Below, piece after piece: positions 18,519 to 25,951 of a DNA stretch of 64,000 nt (positions within the stretch are counted from its first letter, which is position 1; the number at the start of each line of letters is the position of its first letter). This DNA comes from Novosphingobium sp. SG919 (GTDB lineage Bacteria; Pseudomonadota; Alphaproteobacteria; Sphingomonadales; Sphingomonadaceae). The position numbers were made by a program, and so were the translations under genes. Below the pieces are notes generated by a model. It worked only from the letters and a program-made list of their open reading frames with translations. It ran no database searches and was not told the DNA's origin. The stretch lies in contig NZ_JABCNG010000001.1 of assembly GCF_012932495.1 (NCBI RefSeq), positions 2,108,001 through 2,172,000 of the forward strand, in the 5' to 3' direction.

Positions 18519-19846
18519 TGCCGGTCGCAGCCGTCCTGCCCGTGGGGGTTCTGGCGCTGGGGGCGCTAGCCATCGTCGGCGTGATGCTGGCGGTCATTCT
18601 CACCAACCGGCTTTCCCCGCTCGCGGCAATGATCCTGGTGCCGGTGATCGGCGCGATCCTGCTGGGCCAGGGGGCCGGCGTTCCGGGCTGGATCATCGCG
18701 GGCGTGACCAAGATCGCGCCGGTGGCCGGCATGTTCGTCTTTGCCATCCTGTTCTTCGGCGTGGTCAGCGATGCCGGACTGCTGGCGCCACTGGTAGGCG
18801 CGGTCTTGCGCCTGGTGGGGCGCAAGCCGTCGCGCATTACCATGGGCACCGCGCTTTTGGCCTTGCTGATCCATCTCGATGGGTCGGGCGCGGTATGCTT
18901 CCTGATCACGGTGCCGGCCATGCTACCGCTTTACGACCAGCTCGGCATGGACCGCCGCATTCTGGCCTGCTGCGCCTCGCTGGCTGCCGGCGTCAATTTC
19001 CTGCCGTGGACGGGGCCCACCTTGCGCGCCAGCGCCGCGCTGCATCTTACCCCGGCCCAGATTTTCACGCCAATGCTTCCGGTCCAGCTGGTCGGCCTCG
19101 TCTTCGTGTTTGCTGCGGCATGGTGGATGGGACGACGCGAGGAACGGCGCCTGGCCGCCTTGCCTGGCGCGTCGGCGGCGCCCGATGCCGTGCCGACTGC
19201 CCCGGCGACCGCGGACCCGCTGCACCGCCCGCGCCTGTTCTGGCTCAACCTGGCGATTACGCTCGCGGTCATTGCCCTGATGGTCACCGGCGTGGCTGAG
19301 CCGGCCGTCGTCTTCATGGTCGCTTTCGCCCTGGTCCTGACGATCAACTATCCGCGAGCCGAAGAGCAGCGTCTGCGGATCGAGGCGCATGCCCGCCCCG
19401 CCATGATGATGGCCGGCGTCCTGTTCGCAGCGGGCGCGTTTACCGGCATCATGAACGGCGCCGGGCTGATCCATGCCCTGGCCCAATCCAGCGTCGCGCT
19501 GGTTCCCGAGGGCATGGGGCGAAGCATCCCGCTGCTGGTCGCGCTCACCGCCATGCCGCTCAGCGTCGTGTTCGATCCCGACAGTTTCTATTTCGGCGTC
19601 CTGCCGGTGGTGGCGCAAGTGGCCGGCCATTTCGGCGTGCCCAGCGTGCAGGTGGCCCAGGCCGCGCTGCTCGGCATGCACACGGTCGGCTTTCCGATCA
19701 GCCCGTTGACCCCGGCCACCTTCCTGGTGGCAGGCCTGAGCCGCATCGAACTGGGCGCGCACCAGCGCTTTGCCTTTCCCTGGCTGCTTTGCGCCACCCT
19801 GGTGATGACCGTGGCGGCGCTGGCCATCGGCCTGATCGGCATATGA
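18518..19846 (+). CDS. CitMHS-type citrate/carboxylate:H+ transporter
   Basis: 442 residues with about 12 membrane helices. The blocks LSPLAAMILVPVIGAILLG, LLIHLDGSGAVCFLITVPAMLPLYDQLGMDR and FDPDSFYFGVLPVVAQ match the CitMHS family, which carries metal-citrate or related carboxylates with protons. I start at the second ATG (18518), which has AAGGGAG seven bases upstream and shares a base with the LysR stop; an ATG two codons earlier is possible. Its place with AtuA-like and hydrolase genes suggests it imports a carboxylate released by the hydrolase. Confidence 0.85.
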   Translation: MPVAAVLPVGVLALGALAIVGVMLAVILTNRLSPLAAMILVPVIGAILLGQGAGVPGWIIAGVTKIAPVAGMFVFAILFFGVVSDAGLLAPLVGAVLRLVGRKPSRITMGTALLALLIHLDGSGAVCFLITVPAMLPLYDQLGMDRRILACCASLAAGVNFLPWTGPTLRASAALHLTPAQIFTPMLPVQLVGLVFVFAAAWWMGRREERRLAALPGASAAPDAVPTAPATADPLHRPRLFWLNLAITLAVIALMVTGVAEPAVVFMVAFALVLTINYPRAEEQRLRIEAHARPAMMMAGVLFAAGAFTGIMNGAGLIHALAQSSVALVPEGMGRSIPLLVALTAMPLSVVFDPDSFYFGVLPVVAQVAGHFGVPSVQVAQAALLGMHTVGFPISPLTPATFLVAGLSRIELGAHQRFAFPWLLCATLVMTVAALAIGLIGI

Positions 19847-21183
19847 GTGAGAAAAGCATGAGAAGTATACGCATCGGTGCCGGGGCCGGCTTTGCCGGAG
19901 ACCGGATCGAGCCGGCCGTCGAATTGGTCGAACGGGGCGAACTGGATTACCTCTGCTTCGAATGCCTGGCCGAACGCACCATCGCACTGGCGCAGCTTGC
20001 GCGGCGGCACGATCCGTCCGCCGGCTATGATCCCCGGCTGGCGCGGCGTATGCGTGCGGTGCTGGGCCCAGCCATGGCCCGCGGCGTGCGTATCGTGTCC
20101 AACATGGGGGCGGCCAATCCCTTGGCCGCCATGAACGCCGCGCTCGACGTGGCGCGCGAGATGGGCCTGGGCGGCATTCGCATGGCGGCCGTGCTGGGAG
20201 ACGATGTCCTGACCAGCATTGTGGGCGAGGACCACCCGCTGATCGACCGCGAAGGTTCCCTGGCCGATCTGCAGCCCATTTCGGCCAATGCCTATCTCGG
20301 CGCCTTTCCCATCGCGCGTGCCCTGGCCGAAGGCGCGCAGGTGATCTTCACCGGCAGGGTGTGCGATCCTGCGTTGTTCCTGGCGCCGATGATCCATGCG
20401 TTCGGCTGGGCCGAAGACGATTGGACTAGGTTGGCGCGAGGGACGGTGGTTGGCCACTTGCTGGAATGCGCCGGGCAACTGACCGGAGGGTACTTTGCCG
20501 ATCCGGGTTACAACGACGTGCCCGGCCTGGCGCGGCTGGGCTTTCCGTTGGCCGAAGTGGGCGAAGACGGCAATGCCGTGCTTACCAAGGTGGCCGGCAC
20601 GGGCGGGCAACTGACGCTCGCCAATGCGCGAGAGCAGGCGATGTACGAAATCCTCGATCCCGCCCGCTATCTGCAGGCCGATGTTGTCGCCGATTTCACC
20701 ACGCTCCAACTGGCGCAGGCCGGGCCCGATCGCATTGCGGTTTCCGGGGTCACCGGCCATCCGCGGCCCGAAACCCTCAAGGTATCCGTCGGCTATGAGG
20801 ACGGCTTCGTCGGCGAAGGGCAGATCGCATATGCCGGGCCGGGCGCGGCGGCGCGTGGGCAACTGGCGCTCGATATCGTGGCAGAGCGGCTGGCCTTGCT
20901 GGGCCTGCCGCTCGATGAAGTCCGCTACGACCTCATCGGTGTGAACTCCGCCAATGTCACTGGCCGGGCGCCAGATCCGGCCGAAGTGCGCGCGCGCGTT
21001 GCCGCTCGCTGCGCGGACCGCGCCATCGCGGCGGAAATCGGCGCGGAAGTGGAGGCGCTCTATCTCAACGGGCCCTCGGGCGGCGGCGGCGTGACCACGA
21101 CGCTGCGCGAAGTGGTGGCTGTTGCCTCCATCCTCATCGGGCGCGAGACGGTGACGCCTTCCATTGTCCACGGGGTCAGCTGA
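19843..21183 (+). CDS. AtuA-like acyclic-terpene-utilisation family protein (DUF1446)
   Basis: 446 residues. The sequence RIGAGAGFAGDRIEPAVELVERGELDYLCFECLAERTIAL, then GRVCDPALFLAPMIHAFGW and LECAGQLTGGYFADPG, is diagnostic of the DUF1446/AtuA family. The founding member is needed for growth on citronellol and geraniol in Pseudomonas, but its reaction is not established. The ATG at 19843 overlaps the transporter stop (ATGA). It is followed at once by the small partner protein, which in many genomes is fused to the C-terminus of this family. Function here is inferred only from family and context. Confidence 0.88.
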   Translation: MSEKSMRSIRIGAGAGFAGDRIEPAVELVERGELDYLCFECLAERTIALAQLARRHDPSAGYDPRLARRMRAVLGPAMARGVRIVSNMGAANPLAAMNAALDVAREMGLGGIRMAAVLGDDVLTSIVGEDHPLIDREGSLADLQPISANAYLGAFPIARALAEGAQVIFTGRVCDPALFLAPMIHAFGWAEDDWTRLARGTVVGHLLECAGQLTGGYFADPGYNDVPGLARLGFPLAEVGEDGNAVLTKVAGTGGQLTLANAREQAMYEILDPARYLQADVVADFTTLQLAQAGPDRIAVSGVTGHPRPETLKVSVGYEDGFVGEGQIAYAGPGAAARGQLALDIVAERLALLGLPLDEVRYDLIGVNSANVTGRAPDPAEVRARVAARCADRAIAAEIGAEVEALYLNGPSGGGGVTTTLREVVAVASILIGRETVTPSIVHGVS

Positions 21184-21491
21184 TGCAGCTGCGTGACCTC
21201 GCCCATGCCCGCACCGGCGACAAGGGCGACACTTCCCAGATCTGCGTCTTCGTGCGCGACGCTGCCCAGTTCGCGCGGCTCGAAAGGCTGCTGAGCGCCG
21301 AACGGGTGGCCGCGCACCTTGCAACGCTGCGACCCCTGCGGATCGAGCGCTTCGTGCTGCCCAATCTGGGCGCGGTGAATTTCGTGTTGCACGGGGTGCT
21401 CTCGGGCGGCGTCACGCGCTCGCTGGCGCTCGATGCCCACGGCAAGACGCTGGGCGCGCAACTGCTGGATATGGAGATCGACGATGCGTAG
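21183..21491 (+). CDS. Small AtuA-associated protein
   Basis: 102 residues. LRDLAHARTGDKGDTSQICVFV and LPNLGAVNFVLHGVLSGGVTRSLALDAHGK match the small domain that accompanies DUF1446 proteins, either as a C-terminal fusion or, as here, a separate gene. Its ATG shares a base with the AtuA-like stop (TGATG), pointing to a stoichiometric complex. It overlaps the next gene by 8 bases. Confidence 0.85.
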   Translation: MQLRDLAHARTGDKGDTSQICVFVRDAAQFARLERLLSAERVAAHLATLRPLRIERFVLPNLGAVNFVLHGVLSGGVTRSLALDAHGKTLGAQLLDMEIDDA

Positions 21492-23457
21492 CGCCCTTCT
21501 GCTCGGCGGTGCCCTGCTGGCCCTTGCCTCGGGCGCGCAGGCGCGGGTCACGGCCATCCATGTCGCGACACGCACGCCCGCTCCGCTCACACCGGGAGAG
21601 CGCCCTTACGAGATCATCACCGGCACGTTCGAGGGCGATGTTTCGCCCCAGCGCGATGCGATCATCACCGATATCGCGCAAGCGCCACGCCAGCCGAATG
21701 GCCGGGTGGCCTATAGCGCCACCTTTGCCATCGCCCGGCCGCTCAAGGGCGGCAGCGGCGTGCTGTTCTACGATGTTCCCAATCGTGGCAATGGCAAGGT
21801 TGGCCCGGACGAAGATGGCCACATCCGCGTGATCAGCGGTTGGCAGGGCGATCTCGCCCCGGCGCCGGGCGTACAGACGGCCACCGTGCCCACGGCCAAG
21901 GGCCTCACCGGCCTGGCCCTTGCCCGCGCCACCGATCTGACAGGCAGCACTTGGGGGCTGACCGGCGGCATTGGCCGCCCGGTGCCGCGCCCCCTGCCCG
22001 TTGATCTCGACCCGGCCCATGCCCGGCTTTATCGCCAGGGCAGCGATGCCGCCCCGTTGCAGCCGATTCCGCCGGATCAATGGGCATTTGCCGATTGCCG
22101 CGCCGCGCCCTTCCCCGGCACGCCCGATCCGGCGCGCATCTGCCTCAAAGGTGGGTTCGATGCCGGCCAGGCCTATACCCTGGTCTACCAGGCGCGTGAC
22201 CCGCTGGTGCTGGGCATCGGCTTTGCCGCCACGCGAGATCTTGTCGCCTTCCTGCGCCATGCCCGAACCGATGACCATGGCACGCCCAATCCGCTGGCCG
22301 GGCAAGTTCGCTGGAGCGTGGTCAGCGGCACGTCGCAATCGGGAAATTTCGTCAAGAGTTTCATCAACCTCGGTTTCAACCAGGATGAAACCGGCGCGCG
22401 GGTATTCGATGGCGCCAACCCCAATATCGCCGCGCGGCAGGTGCCGCTCAACTTGCGCTTTGCCGTGCCCGGCGGGGCGGCCACCCTTTTCGAGCCAGGC
22501 AGCGAGGGCACCCTGTGGTGGACGCGGTATGCCGATACCTTGCGCGGGCGTGGGCGACACAACCTGCTCGACCGCTGCTCCGCCACACACACCTGCCCCA
22601 AGATCATGGAGACGTTCGGTTCTACCGAGCTGTGGGGGCTGCGGCTTTCTCCGGCGCTGGTCGGCACTGATGCGCGGGCGGACGTGCCGATTGCGGCCAA
22701 CGTGCGCCGCTATTACTTTCCCGGCGTTACCCATGGCGGCTCCTACACCGGGGGCATTTCGCTCGATGGTGACAAGCCCTGGCCTGGGGCACCGGTCTGT
22801 GTGCTGCCCAACAATCCCAACCCCTCGCTGCCCACCATGCGCGCGCTGCTCAAGCGCCTGGTGCAATGGGTCAGCACCGGCCGGCCCCCGCCACCCAGCC
22901 AGTATCCCACGTTGGCCCACGGCGATCTCGTCGCGCCAACGGCCGCCACTATGGGCTGGCCAGCCATCCCCGGTGCGCCGGTGCCGGACGGCAAGTTGAA
23001 CGAACTGCTCGATTACGATTATGGCCCCGGTTTCGATTATCCCGATCTATCCGGGGTGATCACCCGGCAACCTCCGGCCATTCGCCGCACCATTCGCTCG
23101 TTGGTGCCGCGCGTGGATGGCGATGGCAACGAATTGGGCGGTGGGGTGCCTTCGGTCCAGCACCTGGTGCCACTGGGCACGTATCTTGGCTGGAACGTGC
23201 TGGCCCATGGCTATGGCGCAGGGGGCCCATGCGGGTTTGCCGGTGGTTTCATTCCGTTCGCAGTCACCCGCGCCGAACGCCTGGCCAAAGGGGATCCGCG
23301 CCGCTCTCTCGAAGAACGCTATGGCACGCACGCCGGGTTCGTCGCGCGGATCAAGGCCGTGGCCGCAAGGCGCGTAAAGGAAGGCTGGCTGCTGCCTGAC
23401 GATGCCGCGCGCCTGGTGGCCGAAGCCGAGACCAGCCCAGTCCTGCGCAAGCCTTGA
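21484..23457 (+). CDS. Secreted alpha/beta-hydrolase domain protein
   Basis: 657 residues. A signal peptide (MRSALLLGGALLALASGAQA) precedes a large domain matching the 'alpha/beta hydrolase domain' family (Abhydrolase_10-like). The probable nucleophile elbow is VVSGTSQSGNFVKSFINLGFN. FNQDETGARVFDGANPNIAAR and GSTELWGLRLSPALVGTD are typical blocks, and the C-terminal part contains conserved GGVPSVQHLVPLGTYLGWN. Several such proteins are annotated as esterases. It is the last gene of the LysR/CitMHS/AtuA operon and would act in the periplasm, releasing a product for the carboxylate transporter. Confidence 0.8.
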   Translation: MRSALLLGGALLALASGAQARVTAIHVATRTPAPLTPGERPYEIITGTFEGDVSPQRDAIITDIAQAPRQPNGRVAYSATFAIARPLKGGSGVLFYDVPNRGNGKVGPDEDGHIRVISGWQGDLAPAPGVQTATVPTAKGLTGLALARATDLTGSTWGLTGGIGRPVPRPLPVDLDPAHARLYRQGSDAAPLQPIPPDQWAFADCRAAPFPGTPDPARICLKGGFDAGQAYTLVYQARDPLVLGIGFAATRDLVAFLRHARTDDHGTPNPLAGQVRWSVVSGTSQSGNFVKSFINLGFNQDETGARVFDGANPNIAARQVPLNLRFAVPGGAATLFEPGSEGTLWWTRYADTLRGRGRHNLLDRCSATHTCPKIMETFGSTELWGLRLSPALVGTDARADVPIAANVRRYYFPGVTHGGSYTGGISLDGDKPWPGAPVCVLPNNPNPSLPTMRALLKRLVQWVSTGRPPPPSQYPTLAHGDLVAPTAATMGWPAIPGAPVPDGKLNELLDYDYGPGFDYPDLSGVITRQPPAIRRTIRSLVPRVDGDGNELGGGVPSVQHLVPLGTYLGWNVLAHGYGAGGPCGFAGGFIPFAVTRAERLAKGDPRRSLEERYGTHAGFVARIKAVAARRVKEGWLLPDDAARLVAEAETSPVLRKP

Positions 23458-23598
23458 ACGGACCCGATCAGGTCCGCACGCGCCCATCGGCGCCACGAAC
23501 GACATGTTGGCCTCGTTGGCGGTGGACAGGCAATCGATGAGGCCACCGCCATGTTCGGCCACCCGCGCGGCATAGCGGGCGAACAGTGCGCTACCGCC
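23458..23598 (-). pseudogene. Possible C-terminal relic of a lost gene
   Basis: Directly after the tannase stop, the minus strand reads ALFARYAARVAEHGGG and then LIDCLSTANEANMSFVAPMG, which looks like real protein (alanine-rich helix, conserved-looking EANMSFV) but has no start and is cut off upstream. EANMSFV recalls the C-terminal domain of L-threonine aldolases, though I cannot confirm it. A small hairpin (CGGACC, 6-base loop, GGTCCG) lies at 23459-23476 after the rightward hydrolase. Confidence 0.25.
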
Positions 23599-25368
23599 TC
23601 ACTCCCGACAAACAGACGACGATGCGCTTTCGCCGTCGCCGGCCCGCGCATGGGGCCATTGCGGATAGGGGCACAACAGGCGGGTTCGGCCCGGCCATGG
23701 GCTGTCTTCGCCCGCCGTGGCCGTGATTGCCTTGGGTGCCACACCCTTTTCCCGCCAGGCGACCAGCGATGAGAAGATGTCAAAGCGATCGGTGGCGGGG
23801 CCACCGCGGCCGTGGTTCATGCCCGGCACCGCGTAGAAGCGGATGAACCGTGCGGACTTGCCATGTTCGTGCCGATCCACGGCCGCCAGCCAGCGGATCG
23901 TATCGAGCACGGAAAAGACCGGGTCGCTCACGCCATGGAACAGGATGATCTTGCCGCCGCGACGGTAGAACGGCGAAAGATCAGTGGCATCGGCGTGCAT
24001 GAAATCCACAGGCGCTTCGTGCAGCGCCCCCCATGGCACATGCGCGGCGCGATAGGCCTCGTCGATGTCCGCGCCAAGCGCATAGCGGGTGAGCGACGTG
24101 ACATTATCGGCCACATCGAGCGGCGGGGAGCGGAATACCGCCGAATTGCTGGGCGCACCAAGGCGCAGCAACGCGCCGTTGTTGATGGGAGAGGCATAGG
24201 AACCCATTTTCCAGATGCGCCATCCTTGGGTTACGCCATTTGCCGTCTTTGCGCCGATGCCGGCATCCCACGCCCAGTCGGAATAGATTGCCTTGCCATC
24301 GCGGGTGTGCGGCCCACCCATCACCTGGCGTAGCGCCGCGACCTGCATGGGCAGCAGGCAATCGGGCGTCTTTTGCGCCGGGTCATCGCCATGGCACGTG
24401 ACCTTGGCGAGTTCGGGCACGACACGCGCCGTGGTGCAGGCGGTGAAGTGCTCGATCATGCCATCGGTGCGCCCGTCCAGGCTATCGCAGGCCTTGAGGA
24501 TCGCCCCTTGCGCCAACAGGATGTCATCGTCGCTCATCGCCTTGTTGACGAGCGGCAGGCCATCGTGGCCGACCTGGCCCATGGCCTTGGCCACGGCAGC
24601 AAAGGCCTGTCCATCCCAAAGCTGTGCGATGGAAGCGTGGGCAAGGTGGAAACCTGGATACCCGATCAAGGCGGCATCGAATTCCTGCGGGAACCGCTGC
24701 ACCGCCATCATCGCTTCCTGGCCACCCTTGGAACCGCCGACGAAATAGGTGAACGCAGGCGCGCGGCGATAGTAGGCACGGATCAGCGCCTTGCCCGCCT
24801 TCACCACGGGGCCGATATAGCCAAAGCCATAGTTGTGGCGCGCTTGCGCATCGTGGCCGAACGTCACCACGCCCTGGCGCGCGGGATCGGTGTTGACCGC
24901 ATTGTCATGCCCGGAATCCGAAGAGACGACGGCATAGCCCTGCCCCAGCGCGGTTACGCCTGGCTGGCTGGAAAAGCCGCCCGCCGCATCGCCAAGGTTG
25001 CCGTTAGACCCGCCACCCCCTTGAAACACGAAGCGGCCGTTCCACCCCGCCGGCAAGCGCACGTGGAACTTGATGGCGTAGGTCTGCCCATTGGCGCCAG
25101 CGCGCTCCTGCATCTTGCCGATCACTTCGCAATGGGCGGGCATGGCCGGCGTGGATGACGCAGGCCGGCCTTCTTCTGCGGGGCGCGCTTGCGCAGGCGT
25201 CGCCTCGCGAAAGGCGGCAAGCGACAGCGTGGTGGACGCATCGGGAAAGGCCACCCTGGACAAGGCGGCGCAATCCTGCGCGGACGAAACGGGCGCGGCC
25301 TGCGTGGGGCTGGCCCAGGCCAGCAGCGTTGCCAGTGTCAGCGGGCCCATTGCCAGATCGTGCTTCAT
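23599..25368 (-). CDS. Tannase/feruloyl esterase family protein (lacks the paired cysteines)
   Basis: 589 residues. It has a signal peptide (ending PTQAA) and a mature chain with GGGGSNGNLGDAAGG, the nucleophile elbow FVGGSKGGQEAMMA, the acid in FHGVSDPVFS and the catalytic His in VPGMNHGRGG. In classical members Cys sits beside the Ser and the His (CS-D-HC disulfide); here both are Gly. The family cleaves phenolic or benzoic-type esters. AAGGAGCGGCG precedes the ATG at 25368. It is divergent from the MarR gene at 25476, with a candidate MarR operator between. Compare the paralogue at 53844, which keeps both cysteines. Confidence 0.88.
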   Translation of the reverse strand: MKHDLAMGPLTLATLLAWASPTQAAPVSSAQDCAALSRVAFPDASTTLSLAAFREATPAQARPAEEGRPASSTPAMPAHCEVIGKMQERAGANGQTYAIKFHVRLPAGWNGRFVFQGGGGSNGNLGDAAGGFSSQPGVTALGQGYAVVSSDSGHDNAVNTDPARQGVVTFGHDAQARHNYGFGYIGPVVKAGKALIRAYYRRAPAFTYFVGGSKGGQEAMMAVQRFPQEFDAALIGYPGFHLAHASIAQLWDGQAFAAVAKAMGQVGHDGLPLVNKAMSDDDILLAQGAILKACDSLDGRTDGMIEHFTACTTARVVPELAKVTCHGDDPAQKTPDCLLPMQVAALRQVMGGPHTRDGKAIYSDWAWDAGIGAKTANGVTQGWRIWKMGSYASPINNGALLRLGAPSNSAVFRSPPLDVADNVTSLTRYALGADIDEAYRAAHVPWGALHEAPVDFMHADATDLSPFYRRGGKIILFHGVSDPVFSVLDTIRWLAAVDRHEHGKSARFIRFYAVPGMNHGRGGPATDRFDIFSSLVAWREKGVAPKAITATAGEDSPWPGRTRLLCPYPQWPHARAGDGESASSSVCRE

Positions 25369-25403
25369 CGCCGCTCCTTCGCTCTGTTCTTGATCGCTAT
25401 TGG

Positions 25404-25418
25404 GTTATGCTAAATAAC
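25404..25418. promoter_or_regulatory. Candidate MarR operator between esterase and MarR genes
   Basis: GTTATGCTAAATAAC, a dyad with arms GTTAT/ATAAC. A close relative (GTTATGTTATATAAC) lies at 28277-28291 before the receptor gene. It stands 36 bases from the esterase start and 58 from the MarR start. Confidence 0.6.
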
Positions 25419-25475
25419 ACGGTCCGCGCAGGGCAACCGCCGGCGCCCCTCTTGCCCAGGCCGCATCAGATCGAG

Positions 25476-25904
25476 ATGGACATTTCCATGGACAATCCGT
25501 TCCTCGCCTATCCCGGCTATCTTCTGCGCCGCGCGGCGAGCAGCCGCCTGGCCCAGTTGTCGCAGCATCTCGAACCCATGGGCGTGGGCGTTTCGGAAGG
25601 CTCGATCCTGGTTCTGATCGGCCGCAATCCGGGCCTGTCGCAGGCGGAATGCGGGCGTTTGCTGTCGATCAAGCGCCCCAACCTCAACCCCATCATCCGC
25701 CGCTTCGTGGAACGCGGCCTGGTGGTGACCAGCCCCGGCCGCGGGCGCATCCAGACGTTGAACCTCAGCCCCGCGGGCAAGGAACTGGCCACCCGCATCG
25801 TGGCTGAATTCTCTGCCCACGAGGCGCGCATCTATGCTTCGGTGCCAGAGCATCTGCGTGCCGAACTGGTTCCCTTGCTCCGGGCGCTGTGGTGCCCGCC
25901 TTGA
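25476..25904 (+). CDS. MarR-family transcriptional regulator
   Basis: 142 residues from the ATG at 25476 (138 from the ATG at 25488; ribosome sites do not decide). The winged helix is clear: GVSEGSILVLIGRNPGLSQAECGRLLSIKRPNLNPIIRRFVERGLVVTSPGRGRIQTLNLSPAGKEL. MarR proteins are usually repressors released by aromatic or CoA-ester ligands. It lies between an esterase and a TonB-dependent receptor, and both promoters carry a related ATAAC/GTTAT dyad, so it probably represses uptake and cleavage of one ester substrate and also itself. Confidence 0.9.
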   Translation: MDISMDNPFLAYPGYLLRRAASSRLAQLSQHLEPMGVGVSEGSILVLIGRNPGLSQAECGRLLSIKRPNLNPIIRRFVERGLVVTSPGRGRIQTLNLSPAGKELATRIVAEFSAHEARIYASVPEHLRAELVPLLRALWCPP

Positions 25905-25951
25905 TCGGCTGCGCCGACAGGGCATGAGCCCTGCCGGAACAGGCCAAGCCA

